A stretch of 64,000 bases of DNA from Bombus terrestris (GCF_910591885.1 NC_063278.1:1425501-1489500), one strand, 5' to 3'. Positions 34,225-46,604 are shown, counted from the first letter of the stretch. Translations and numbers: made by a program. The notes: a model not told the origin generated them from the sequence alone.

Positions 34225-37200
34225 ACGCGACGTAACGCGTAACGACGTTTTACGGCCAATATTTTTCGACGTGTAAATCGGTCTCTTTAATTGGAGGCCA
34301 ATTCGCGCGGCTTTCCCTTTTATTACCTCGTAACACGCTCGTCCCGCGGTTAGGTTGGTTCCTGCGACGCCACAATCTCGAAAACGACCGCGACCTCTTT
34401 GGCCATCGACGAAATATCGACCGCTGCGAGCGATAGACAGCTACCTGTTGAGGAACACGATCGGAGAGAAAACTAACGATGTTCGAGCATCGAATTTTAA
34501 TTAGTACGAAATTTTTAATTCGATCGCGAAGAAGATAAAATTAGTATCAAAATTACTCGATAGCGACGACCAATTACCTTCAACGATCCTACTGAAACAC
34601 CCAAAATTCTCCACACCGAGGCAGTGCCAGAAATAGGGAAAAATACCGACTCCCACCCTACGTTGAGTCTCATCTACGCGCGATGTCCAGATGGTATCAG
34701 CATAAATCATCGTGGGAGGACAATAAAGCGCAAACCGACCTATCGTCCGACGTAGACACAGACACGCTCGAGCCAGCTACTAGACCCCGATGGTCCATCT
34801 GCGTCTGAATCCGCATAATCTAACAATGGCGATTGGGCAACGCGTCACGGTGGCTTCCTACCTGGCGGGGTGAGCTCGTTTCCGCTGACCATTTAGGGTC
34901 AGCGGGGGATGACAGAGATCGTGTTCCAATTACTCAACGGAGAGCCGAGGGCACCCACCTCCACCTCCACCTTCTTCATCTCCATCGAGGAGGGTCGCGG
35001 CGGTGTTTCGCAGCCGCAAGGATGCAACGCTTCGAGACGACAATCGAGAGGTGGGAGGACAAACGATCGTTTACCTACGTGTGTCGCCTCGCTGCCCGGC
35101 CTCGCATTATGTCGTCGCGCGTGTGCATCAGCTATTTCGCCACCGCTCCGATCGACGCCGGAGCCCAGCTCTCGATGAGCTGTCCCGCGAGAGCGTAATT
35201 TCATTTTCTATCGACGACCCATTGTCTCTTCGATGTCTATAAAGTAGGAGCCTCCGACGAGGCTAGCAACGTCCGGTCGCTTTTACACCTTTCTCGTTCC
35301 CATGTATTTCCAATCGAATCCATCGAAAGATGTCATCGTGCTTCGCTTGCTATTAGACGACTTTCTTTTACTACAAGCACTGAAATTTTATCGCGTTCGT
35401 TTCAATGCGTGAAATAAAAATTTGTTTTTCCATAAATTACCCAATTCTCAAAAATCATCGCTGGACTTTAAACATTCGCGTATATGCAGAAAATTAAAAA
35501 GTACCAGAATGCGAAGAATGTATACTCGTTGTAACGTTTAATAAATACAGCAAAAATCCATGTTCAGATTTCATTTATTTAATCAAGTAATTTCGTTTCT
35601 ATCGATGAAAGCGCAAATTTCTGTAAACAGGCGCATTTCTGTAAACCTAAGTCTCCAAATTCCCACGATTCGCATCCATCGGTCGATCGATCTCCGAAGC
35701 AACCACGGTGACCACGAGTGTAACACGCTCGAGAAGGTGGTGGATCGCTTTGGGTCGAGCCGCGAAGCGGAAACATACGAGCTAGTTCTCGCCTTATCGG
35801 CATTTACTGGCCGCCCGCGCGCTGCCTCGATACGATCGCCGTCGATATCGATCGTTCCGTGGCGCGTTCAGATCCGCGAGGCCCTTGCTTATTTACGTGT
35901 CCATAGTGCACGTTACCAACATTGGCACATACCAATTCGCTGCTAGATATACGAGTGACACCAGCGGCTATCGACTAATTATCCGGCGATTCGATTACGG
36001 CCTACCACCGCGTATTTCCTGGCTATCCGACTGGAAGGTCTCCACCCACGCGCGGACGAGACTGTACGAGCCACCGTGGTGCACGTTCGGACACCGCATA
36101 CACCTTCGTATCGGCACGACATCACCTGTGTGCGTGTTTCTGCCGCTCGTCTGATTTTACATCGGCGGAGATTGAGTCGCGTGTAACGCAGCCGAGAATA
36201 AAGGCTGAGTTGCGCCATCGAGATACTACGCCAAGCCGATACACGGTATATTGGCCTCCGCGTCACAAGGCGGTGACTTAGTCACCCGGCTCGTCATGGG
36301 AGACCAGGCCGATATACACCTCGATCGCTGGAGAATGATTCATTCGGACGTGCTCCGCGATAGGGAAGACTTCCGCCACCTTCTAACATTTTCACATCCT
36401 GTACACAGGAGGGAGACGCGTGGAACGATCGTTTTCCGACTTTTAATCGCGCGCATCATGCGTAGACTGTAGGGCTACTTTGATTCTTTGCGTGTATAAG
36501 TTTCCTGGAAGAGAGTGCGTTCGAGGATGGAAATGAAAGGGTTGCGTTATTGGGAATGACTGGTGACGGAAGGAAGTAACGATGGCTGAGGAGATTCGAT
36601 AATTAGGGATGAACGGGGGAATCTCATCGTGTTCTCTGGAAAGTTTCGATCGAATTCGTAAGAAGCGTTCAGAGTATCGAGACTAGCGTAGGCGACTGTC
36701 GTCGCAGGAATAATCATCGTCAGTTCCGTATCGATTTTTAATATCAAAATATTTGTATATTAAACTAGTACGATGAAAACAAAAGTAACTGGAAGATTTC
36801 GACAAAGTTTAACATTAACTTGCTTCTAACGCTTTTGTGATTTCTAGCATCGATCCAGCTAAAATCGATTTAATCCACGTAAACTCGATTTCTCCCCGAG
36901 CAATCTATTACTATTCCGTTACAAATCCTTCGGCACAAATCAATTCCTTCTTCGATGCACTCCAAACGAATTCAAAGACTTCGCAACATGATCAACGTTC
37001 TAGCAAGTGGATTTCTCGTAGTCGTGGAGGGGCGGGACGTCGCAAGGGACGTCGAAACGCGCAATCAGCGTCTACCGACAAAAACGCTGGTTAGCAACAT
37101 GGGCAAACGACATCGTGGTCGGTGAGCTCCGTAGAAAAGAAGGACGAACGCGCATGTTCTTGGCACGGGATGCAGAAGATATACATATGTATGTACGCAT

Positions 37201-39475
37201 AGCGCTGCTGCAGAAGCAGTTACACTGATTGCCGTGTTTTCAAACTCGAAAGAACTCCTCCCGGTCCCGTCCGTGGGAACCCGCGGACGTTCGCGAGCCT
37301 CGCGAGCAACAGGCGAGTGTGGTCGCCGTATGGACGAACGAGAAACACAGGCTCGCTCTGGTGCAAAAGAGAAAGGAGTGCAGAAGAGAGTGGAAGGAAA
37401 GATACAGAGGACCGCGGCTCATCACTCGCGAATTAACCCGCGGAGCATCCAGTACCACTTCTTCCACTTGGCAGGCTGCCTAGATTCGATCTCTGATGAG
37501 ACTTTACGAGCACCTAGCGCCTCTAAACGGTAACGAATAGATCACCGGCCGTGGCTACTTAGGCTCTTCAAAGGGAATCCGAGAAAATCAGGACGAAGTA
37601 AACCGTTATGGGAACAGCTTAAGAATCTAACCCTGCGGTGATCTGGTTCCTCGCGTCGCTCGTATTTCGTCCTAGCGAACAGATTCGAATGGAAGTTTAA
37701 TGGACCTCGTCGGACAAATGGAAGCAGCAGTAACGCCGATTTAACGTTCCAGTCGTGCGGATTTAAACGTCTATTTGTTTACCGTGCAAGCTGCACGAGA
37801 GAGATTTACGGTCAATTAGACGGCGAACAAAGCCGCGGACGTACAATCTCGCTTATTAAAGTTTCATTTGTACTTTCGAGCCCCTTTCACCCGCGAACCG
37901 TGGTTGCGCGGACCGGTGACCGATCGCGAGTACCCGCGATTTATCATCGTAGAAAGTAACCCGCCTCGACTTCGATTTAATAGCTCAGGCAGAGAGAGAT
38001 TGGGAAACGGTCGACGGATAGGCCGCCACTGATCGGAAATCTGAACGATATAGAAGCGTGGTCGGGCAGGAATACACGCGGACAGGCTGGTGGAACTCGC
38101 AGAGATCGGAGATACCGAGTGAAACAACGTTGACGCATTTATGCATGAGCAGCGGAGGCCGTCAAGAGCCTCGGGGGTATATACCTTTCCGTAGATCGGC
38201 GCAGATATATACGGCTCGCGGCCCGTACGTACGCGCTGCGCCTACCGCGATGGCGTTACCCTTTTGAACGGTCCTCACCTTTTTATCTCACGATCCTATT
38301 GTCTCGCATCTTCGCCAAAAACGCGTCGCGTACGCGTCGGCATAATTTTTCAATTTGCTCGAGGTCCGCCCCGAGATTTTATCTGTCGACTCTTCGTTGC
38401 TCGAAATTGTTGGGGTAGCACCATCGCCACCACCATAAGCAAGGAGGATGGATAGAGCAGGGAGGAAGAGCTACGCGAGGGGATAGCTTAGCTGTGAGAT
38501 ACCGGTAAGGTGGTAGAGAAAAGAGAGAGAGAGAGGTCAGTTCCTCCGAGCGTGACCTTTCGCACGAGAGAGGACAGGAGCCCGGCAACCTCTCTCGTGC
38601 CATAAGTTTTCGACCACGAACCCGTATCGGTGCTCGGAGGAATTCTAAAATTCTCTCTTCCGGTGATCTCTCTTCGTTGCGTTCCTTACTAGCACGCTTG
38701 ACGATTCCGTGCGAGTTGCCGAAGATAAGAACATCTAACGGTGCCACGCGTTTGAAAACTGACTATCTGACTCGGTAGCAGTGGCGTGACAAAAATGACA
38801 AATGAAAAATTTGCTAAAAACTAATAACGTCTGTATAATATACAAGAAACTTTGTTATTTTATGCAAAGTTCAAGATCGAAGTTTAAAGTATCGAAACAT
38901 TGTTGAGTCAGATTACACTGATAGAACTGTAGTTTGATAAGAAGAGAGACTGCTGTTAATTACGAAGATTCGCATAAATGAAGTAACCAATTTCTCGCGT
39001 TATCCTTCGAATGGGAGAAGAGGGGAAATTCTCCGCGAGAGCATCACCCGAGGCCATCCTCGAACCGTATCGGTTTCCCCGTGACCCCGACGTGTCGTAC
39101 GATTTCCACCCGCGAGCTACGTTCCCGCGTGTACGCTTTATGCGACGTCATTGTACTACGTATACTTATACAAATTGTCCATACGAGCTTCGTCGATGGA
39201 TCGCGCGCGATTTTGACCATGTGCGTTTCTCAGCTTCTCTGTACACTTGTTCGGGTTCTCAAAACTGGATCCTCTTGACAAGTAAGTTACCTTTTTCGCG
39301 TCGTACCGCGTCCGATCCTCGACCTCTCTTGCGCGCTCGGATCTTCGTAACGATCCTTTCTGTAATTCAATATTATTAATCATCCGTAATTCAATACCAT
39401 CGCAAGAGACAATTTCTCTCTGAATCTACTTGGAACGTGTCCTACTTTGATATAATACCAGATGCATCGTCGGTA
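34225..39475. other. Non-coding stretch
   Basis: No gene recognised. Several CpG-rich patches (34830-35240, 35700-36470, 37230-37500, 37870-38280) have overlapping open frames on both strands up to 128 codons (35560-35946 plus). A GA run lies at 38523-38536. A 12-base duplication, GGGACGTCGCAA/GGGACGTCGAAA, follows a GGGGCGGGACG motif near 37027-37060. Confidence 0.5.
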
Positions 39476-39479
39476 CATC

Positions 39480-39950
39480 GTGTTCGTCGTTCTGTAAGAC
39501 GATTCGAGGAGAGAAGAGCACGGTGTTGCCTGGTTGAACCTGCGCTCGAGGCATCCGGGCCAACTGAGAGCCACTGCGGTGTGTCTGCGACCCATGACCC
39601 TTCGCCCACACGAGGACGCCATGCGCTGCAACGCGATGCAGCACGGGCCAGGGGCCAGTGGGAGGGCGTGCTGGCCCGTTCAGGTCCGAGGGGACACGGG
39701 GGGAATCCTCGGTCACCGAGCCCGAGCGGCCTGGTCGATCGCGCACAGCGCTTCGCGCAACCTGTAAACTCGTACCAGCGGCAAAAATGCTCCCTCGCGC
39801 AAGACACTCCTGCGTTGAGATCCGACGACGGCCGAGCTTCACCCTGCAAGCCCATCTTACGCGAGTACACGCATTCGGTCGACTACGCGTTCGTTCGTGC
39901 GATGCCAGAGGCGAGGCATCGAACGGGGAACGACACGTTTCTCTAGAAAT
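39480..39950. other. GC-rich patch with long overlapping open frames
   Basis: This is one of the most GC-rich blocks in the window. Open frames of 202 codons (minus, 39426-40034), 169 codons (plus, 39437-39946), 142 codons (minus, 39442-39870) and 169 codons (plus, 39658-40167) overlap here. None shows a recognisable domain. Antiparallel, multi-frame openness points to scarcity of TAA/TAG/TGA rather than coding. It could be a CpG-rich regulatory patch or part of a non-coding transcript. Confidence 0.4.
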
Positions 39951-40016
39951 GTCTTCCGTGTCCTGGTCATCGAATTGTATCGTTATACAACGTCGTTCTA
40001 GGTTCGTGTTACGCAT

Positions 40017-40112
40017 GACGATTCTATGGCGCAAAGTAAGGCGAGAATCGTCATTTTGGAGTTTGGAAATTTGTCTAGCACGCGTGTACCGATCTACGCG
40101 AACTCCAAAAAT
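40017..40112 (+). other. Two adjacent hairpins
   Basis: The first hairpin pairs GACGATTCT (40017-40025) with AGAATCGTC (40044-40052). The second starts at the next base: ATTTTGGAGTT (40053-40063) pairs with AACTCCAAAAAT (40101-40112) over about 10 pairs. Inside it CGCGT (40081-40085) pairs with ACGCG (40096-40100). The stems are too short for a classic pre-microRNA, so function is unknown. Confidence 0.35.
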
Positions 40113-40114
40113 TG

Positions 40115-42500
40115 TTTGCGAAGCGAAATCTCGAACGATACAATTTTATTCCACGTGTTTTGCTTAGCTTCGTACGTGGAATAACCTGGTCTTGCTTCCG
40201 TAACCAGGGACTACAGACATCACGATTTTGTAGGTTCGCACGATCGACGCTTGAATTTGTCTTCGATTCAGATTGAGTTTCAATAGGAAAGAAAAAAAGT
40301 ATTTCGAAAGTATTATTAGAAAGGAGCGAAGAGATATGTAATTAGTCTAACAATAAGCGAAAGTATTCAATTGCAGGTTGGACCGTTATTGGAAGCAAGT
40401 TGACGTGTTAGGTGATGCGATAAATACAATAACGAAGTACGCTTTGAAGAATAAATGCGATGGTTCGATTTACAAAAGTGAAAACGCATGACTACGACTA
40501 TTTAGCCTGGAAATATGAAATTTCCTGTGCATTATAATAAATATAATAGACAGGAGTAGCGCTATTTGTTATTTTTAACTGTTCCTATTAAAACATCTAG
40601 CCGCACGATGGAAAAAAATCATAAATGCCGTAAATCAAGGCTTTCCATCGGAAGCTTAGAGTTTCTTGGACTGACAGTTCCTAGAAGTAGGATAACGTCT
40701 TCGTTTGACTGTTCATCAGGACAACCGATCTGGCAGTGCCGACGCCAATAAACCTATTGAAGCCACTTTCACAGAGTGAAACCAAAGAAAAAGTATTTCT
40801 CGAGAACCAAACAGCTATTACATCCTTTGCCAGCATTCTCCGCAACAATTCGCGCTGGAAAAATGAAAACGTGTCTAATGCTCGAATACATATAGATGCA
40901 CTTAACATCGTTGTAGAAGGAAAAGTGACAATTAAAAATTTAACAAATGGTAGGCGAATCAAGTTGCATCGTACATTAGATAAGTGGAAAATTAAATCGA
41001 TCGATTCTACTCTTTCCTAATTTCACGATTTTGTCGCTCGTATTATTAATATTCAACTGGTATCCAAAAATATAATGGCCGATGTTCTTCGAGAACAAAT
41101 GTTTTATCTTCGTACGTCTATTTATTACATAAGCACAAAGAGTTGCAAATTTCAAGTTTGTAAATTAAGAAAAAATCATATTTGTCACGCTATCGCTTTT
41201 TTTTATTTTCCAATTAATCGAGTTGATCGTTACGACTTCTGAAGCGTCGAACGATACTATTCGATAGCGTTAAAACATTCCACTTCCAAGTAACGTAACG
41301 CGACCGAAGAAACTTCAAAGCAGCGAGCATTCGTGATCTCGAACTCGAGCACCCGGCTCATACTTCTTTCAGGCTAATGCATTCGCCTGTAGACGAAGAA
41401 GAAGTCTGACTGGGAACGAAATTGGCTCTGGGTGCGAAATTATTTGTTCCTCGCTTTCTCTGTGGCCGTACGTTGTACATGAAGCGCGAGTCGTTACCAA
41501 AGATAATAATAAACGTTAAATATGAAACAGCCGGCATACAATAGCGGCCGTTCAGCCAGCCTCTCCCAACCTTTTCAAACACTTTTCTCTTTTCCGCTAC
41601 TCGATAAGCCGCGACACCGTTGCAACCGCGTCCAGTCATCGTTCAATACTTCTGAAAATTCATACTTCATTCGCGACGAGAGAGATAACGGTGGAAGGTG
41701 TCGTGGAAACGCTTTGTCGCGAACGTGTCCGAGTTGTCTGTATGAAAGAAAGAGCCGGAGACACTCGGCAGACACGGCCTCGTCGCAGAGATCATAAACT
41801 CGAGAACGTAAGAGCGACTCCAGACCCGGACACGATTCGAAGGCATTATTTCCTCGGCAGAGACAGTTTCTTGTCGCTCTGTCTTTGCCATGGCAGCGCT
41901 ATTGTTGCTCTGGCACGACTCGCACTTTCTAGTCGGTCCCGGTCTACCCTCGCGAAACACAGTCGCTGATGATTTCCGCGAAATCCGTGGAATCGAGATG
42001 GATCGTTGTCTGGCTTTAGTTGTCTGAGTCGGTCCGTGTGAAAAGGCAAAGATGACGATATTTGCGAGGTAAGAAAGAATCTTTGATCGTTGTAAACGAT
42101 GATACTTTGATATCATCCAAGTTAACATACATACGATCGCTTATTACGTAAATACTTTTTAACTTCTACCGACCAGAATTTTCAAATCGTTATATATTTC
42201 CGTGTGGTTTTCGATCAGATCGGTTTTACAGAAAACGGATTTCATATAGTCGCGTCAACAGGTTCACGCAACTCACGATTTCCCCTGTTTCCGCTCGTGT
42301 AGACGCGAGACTCTTAATCCGCAATAAATCGTCCGTCTCGTTTTGACGTTGCGCATCCGTTATACGTGTACGTATCCAACTATAGTCACGTCGAGGGTTA
42401 CAGGGTGTCGAGTTATGGAATATAGGGGGCCACCACTGGTACAGGGAGTACGAGGGACCGGTATGAGTTACGACTGACCCCATAAATCGCGCCCGGGTCA
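40115..42500. other. Non-coding stretch
   Basis: No gene recognised. At 40702-41020 (plus) an open frame of about 105 codons reads a mixed, protein-like text (including LSQSETKEKVFLENQTA and later HIDALNIVVEGKVTIK) in AT-rich DNA. It lies opposite a 93-codon minus frame. I cannot assign it, and it may be a relic or chance. 41520-42050 has overlapping frames up to 153 codons (minus). Confidence 0.45.
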
Positions 42501-42507
42501 CCGGGTA

Positions 42508-42568
42508 ATTGGCGGGCTCCAATTCTCGCACCCAATCAGCACGGCGTGTCTGATGTACGATGACGTCA
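42508..42568. promoter_or_regulatory. CCAAT/CRE module
   Basis: Within 61 bases there is one reversed CCAAT (ATTGG, 42508-42512), a direct CCAAT (about 42519-42523), a second direct CCAAT (42532-42536, in CCCAATCAGC) and a perfect palindromic CRE, TGACGTCA (42561-42568). CCAAT binds NF-Y and the CRE binds CREB/ATF proteins (established). Such spacing is typical of promoter-proximal elements. No adjacent gene start is identified, so the role is inferred. Confidence 0.3.
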
Positions 42569-42569
42569 T

Positions 42570-43800
42570 GCATTATCGGCGATTTACGCAGGAAAATTAG
42601 AGCCCTTCCCAGATCGGTTTCATTCACGCGTTCAACAGACGATCGTAACGCGATGAAAGAATTTGAATTCAACGAGGATCGGTCGATACGGTCGTTCTTA
42701 AAAAAGAATTTGAAGCTTTAATCGTTGATACGTCGTATATTCGATTATCCATTTCCGATATTTTGAAATGTATTTGGTATTCGATGCAGAGCAAATGTAT
42801 TTTGATACGTGCAAGAGAATTCCCATAGACTATATACGCGTGATCTTTCTATATGATCTACAAGCTTCGATCTATACCAGATCCTCGCAAGTTCACTTTA
42901 CGAATAATCTAATGCTGGCGAATTTGCTTCCCTGTAGAAAAGCATTCGTTCTTTCTTATAAAATTGATGTAATAAATAAATATCGCATAAAATTCTACAT
43001 CTGTATAAATCCATTTGAAGGAAATATCTGAAAGTTATTATTTAATAAATAAAATCACATAGCTACGCGCAAGAAACAAAAGAAAACCAGCAATTACGAT
43101 GAATAAACGATCCAATCGGCAGACCGTGACAAGAATCGTCACCCAGCGCTGTCCGCTCTGCTCGATTGCCCGGCAACAATTCCAGGGCACGGGAGGTAGA
43201 AAGACACCTCGGGCTAATCACACGAGCATGCAATCAGTCTACTAATTAGCCGCGACGCGAGTGTTGCACGAGCGACAGGCCACCTGTCCTCTGTCGGTAG
43301 GGTAATAACGTTTCGCAGTGTGCACGTCCAACCAAGAGGCAATGTCGCGTCTCGGAAGTTTGCGAGAGTACCACGCAGCCATTATGAACCGCGAAACGAC
43401 CTGCATCATAGTAGCGTGCCTCGTGACTCGAATCGTTTTGTTTCCCGTGGACGGCCAGTCGGCTCGTTACGAAGTTAATCGTCTCGACGCTGCTGTTCGC
43501 GGCTCGTTCTAATCGTCGCGTGTTACGTCGTTGTCTTCTTCGGACAACCGTTGTTCGAATTAAAAAGAGAGAGAGCACGACCACTTGCACCTGTTACCTC
43601 GATACTTCGATAGGATTAACCGTTATTATAATTACAATTTATTTGTTTATAAAACCGTCAACTCTGCCACTGTTCTGCTGAACTTGTGCATCTCGTTTTC
43701 ATTCTTGTTTCGGTAAGCAAAAAGTCTGCAACGTTTTAAGAAAAACTTTATCGGAAAATTGAGAGAAAAAATTGGTTCGTATTGATCTTAACAGTTAATC
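42570..43800. other. Non-coding stretch
   Basis: No gene recognised. 42720-43110 is AT-rich with an 87-codon plus frame of no recognised family. 43130-43560 is CpG-richer with a 114-codon minus frame and overlapping plus frames. Confidence 0.5.
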
Positions 43801-44031
43801 GGATAACCTTTGCGACTTCTTTGTAACATTAGATTAGCCTTAAACGTCAACGACATAATCTCAGTCGTCTTCTGCGAGTTTGGAGTGACCTTGAGGGCTA
43901 ATGACATAACCTCGATAACCTCTTTATGACTTTCGAGCGACCTTCGGATTCAATGTCATTATCTCGGTATCCTCTGTAACTCTCCAGTGTCTGCGAACGT
44001 CAGCAACAACCTAGAGACCTCGGTGACCCGG
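43801..44031 (+). repeat. Decayed 52-base minisatellite
   Basis: Four units follow one another at 43836-43887 (52 bases), 43888-43939 (52), 43940-43989 (50) and 43990-44031 (partial, 42). A further partial unit begins at 43801. Shared blocks are ACCTT near the unit start, GACATAAYCTC/GTCATTATCTC in the middle and a CTCT-type word before the end. Divergence is strong and no coding frame runs through the array. Confidence 0.6.
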
Positions 44032-44034
44032 TAA

Positions 44035-45480
44035 TTAATCGATTTCAAGTAACAGTAGCTATTGTGATAAATCTCCTACGATAGCGCCATCAACTCGATT
44101 AGTACAGTTAGCTCGTTACGATGAAATGTAATCGTCGATACGAAAAAACCAAATTGGTAAACTAAAATTTGATTGCTATTAACGATCTAATCTGGACTAA
44201 TAAATAAATGGCAGCTGCTGGTATCTAGGCAGTACTTTCCGAAAGACGAGTTCTCTTCCCCTTTCCTTTTTTTCCCAATCTCCATGAATCGCTACCTCTG
44301 GAATCAATGGACTTCGTACGGTGAAATTGCGCGTGACAGTGGATCGTTAAGACTGTTTAACGGTGTTTCATTAGGTGACGGACGGACAATCTCGATAAAT
44401 CCGCGGGGCACGATGCCGAAAATGACCGGTTTCGGTAATCCACGGCTGGCCTCGCAGTTAGAAAGTTTCGTCGAGGGGATTCGTCGCGGTTTGCTCCGTA
44501 GAAGAAAGAAGGGGACCGCGGCGTGGCGATTCGTAGAAACAAAAAGGTTTCACCGTCTCCGGACGCTAAGTAATGGGCGGTTAATTACGATCCGGTTCGA
44601 AATACGTCGGCATTTCGATGGGATTGGACGACTGAGAAAACCGTAAAACAGCGTTCTGGCGCGCCGAGCACCGTAGAATTCGCCAAACGACTTCCTGGTT
44701 TCTATGCGTTCACCGTTAATCGGTACGGTTTTACCGATAACGCAAGAAGGTCCCAACACGCGCGACAAAAACGCACGAGACGTACGATGCGTGTCGGAAG
44801 TAGGTAATTTCGTGCGATTCTCCAATATGATTATTCCGTATGAACGTAGTAACGAGCTAAGAAAAGTTTCATGGTATTTGTCGAACTAAAATGAGAGGAG
44901 AGAATTTGTCGAGCATAAAGGTTGTGGCTATATTACGAGGAATTAAATGCAAACAGGTTAGCACCGATCGATGGGCTGTTTATCGTAATTAAATTATACT
45001 TTTCAGATCTAGTCACGAGCAACAAGTTCAATGAAATTCCATTTTTCACATCAGACGACTGTGTGAATCTAAACCAAATCAATTCATCTCAAATAGTTTT
45101 TCTTCGACTTTCATTTGAATCAAAAATTCGATGAATCTGTTCCATTTCTCTTTACATAACGACAAACGAAAGGTACAGAAAATAGAGTAGTGCTTTCGGA
45201 CGGTGGAACGAGTTATCCACCGAACGAATCTGAAACGAGACGGCTGCACCAAGATACGTAACTATACCACGATGCAATTTTCAGTCTCAATTTGTAGTTT
45301 GTACGCTTCTAATTTAAACTGCGGGTTTCGGCAATCTCCGTGTTTCTCATGACGACAATTCAACGAGCTCTGGAGAGCGTCGACGATACCCACGTCCGGT
45401 GTATCCGCAAAGCTGCCAGCAACCGCAAACCTGGCCTATTATTCCCCAATGACATTCTCATCTTCCTATCTCTTTTTCCT
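44035..45480. other. Non-coding stretch
   Basis: No gene recognised. 44284-44646 holds a 120-codon plus frame opposed by minus frames in CpG-rich DNA. 44922-45134 holds a 70-codon AT-rich plus frame with an acceptor-like ATACTTTTCAG inside it (about 44997-45007). Neither is assignable. Confidence 0.45.
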
Positions 45481-45543
45481 TCTTCTTGTCGTCGTCGTCG
45501 TCGTCATCGTCGTCGTCGTCATCGACCTCGTCGTCGTCGTCGT
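45481..45543 (+). repeat. TCG/TCA trinucleotide microsatellite
   Basis: About 18 TCG-type triplets with interruptions (TCA near 45506 and 45521, a CCT near 45527). The plus frames read poly-Val/Ile or poly-Arg, and the minus frame reads poly-Thr/Arg. There is no independent sign of a gene. Confidence 0.85.
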
Positions 45544-45549
45544 TCTTCC

Positions 45550-46440
45550 TATTAGCCGACGACGTTCCTTCTCTGGATCACCGAACACTGTTGCTGCAGC
45601 TGTAGCTGCGATCGCGCGTAATGGAGGCTGCGAATTGTCTGAAGGAAGCGACACGACCGCGTCTCATTTATTGCAACCGAGTTCTAATCTTTCCCGCGGC
45701 TAGAAACAAGATTGTTCTGACCACGGTCGCGTCGTAGAAAGAAAGAAGAGAAAAAAAAGGTTCGGTCGTTTAGAGTAGCGAGATGAAGCACGAAAGTAGT
45801 CGTAGGCATCGGGGAAAAATATAATTATCATCCGCGCCGCTTCGCTCCTCAATAACGTGATCGCCTGCGGACAACGCCGCTACGCGCGCGATCAACCAAG
45901 CTTCCGCCTCGATGAACTTCAAGTCCGAAGATTTCAGTATATCGATTTAATCTCAATTTGTAATGAGTTATCGGGTTTCATCGTTTAACGAATTTGAATT
46001 GGCAAATTTGAAAAATTGCCTACTTACAAAACATTTACGAAATGATTCCATACGTATCTATTAAAACAATCACGATGTGTCACCTAAGAAATACAGGAAG
46101 TATCATTATCAATCATCGAATCGTTATCAACCGACAAACGTATTCATTGAACCTACAAAATCGATTCTATTCCACCGTGTGTTTATAGGATGCAACGTCT
46201 GCCAAATTTTGAATTCCAGCTAAGCCAAGGTAAACGGCATCCTAAGTAGCTCGCAATAATCAAAAAATTCCATCCAAGTGTGACCCACCCAAATGCCGAA
46301 GCACGCGCGGCCGAAAAATCAGATCTTGGTTGGACCACCACCGAACCACGTAGATGTAATAACCCTTTAGCACCGGTGCTTGCTAGGAATGCATATTTCG
46401 TCGGTGATTCGCCCACGCCAGTCAGTCGGTAGGTCCGATT
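45550..46440. other. Non-coding stretch
   Basis: No gene recognised. CpG-rich to about 45910, then AT-richer. The longest frames are under 90 codons and featureless. Confidence 0.5.
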
Positions 46441-46445
46441 GTTCT

Positions 46446-46459
46446 CAGGATATATCCTG
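46446..46459. other. Perfect 14-base palindrome
   Basis: CAGGATATATCCTG is a perfect palindrome directly abutting a 13-base triplicate. It may be a dimeric protein-binding site, or chance. Confidence 0.4.
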
Positions 46460-46498
46460 GGCTGGTTTACTCGGCTGGTTAGTCTAGCTGGTTAGTTC
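46460..46498 (+). repeat. Three tandem 13-base units
   Basis: GGCTGGTTTACTC (46460-46472), GGCTGGTTAGTCT (46473-46485) and AGCTGGTTAGTTC (46486-46498) follow without gaps. It is a short, fairly young tandem repeat. Confidence 0.7.
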
Positions 46499-46565
46499 TC
46501 TGCCCAACCTTCAGCCTGGATACCCGGCATAGTTCGCCTACAGGTCCTCTCAGCTCTTGGTACCC

Positions 46566-46603
46566 TCTCCCTCTCACTCTCTCTCTCTCTCTCTCTCTCT
46601 CTC
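46566..46603 (+). repeat. CT dinucleotide microsatellite
   Basis: A CT run, CCCTCTCACT then about 13 uninterrupted CT units, read as GA on the minus strand. GA runs are bound by GAGA-factor-type proteins in insects (general knowledge). No start site is identified here. Confidence 0.9.
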
Positions 46604-46604
46604 C

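Noticed and set aside
39275..39292. Donor ACAA|GTAAGTTA with nearby acceptor TTTCTCAG
   Set aside because: The last exon base is A rather than G, the pyrimidine tract is very short and the implied 48-base exon has only a short unremarkable frame.
42400..42415. ACAGGGTGT word resembling the end of the 28.7 kb element
   Set aside because: Only nine bases match and no inverted partner is found within several kilobases.
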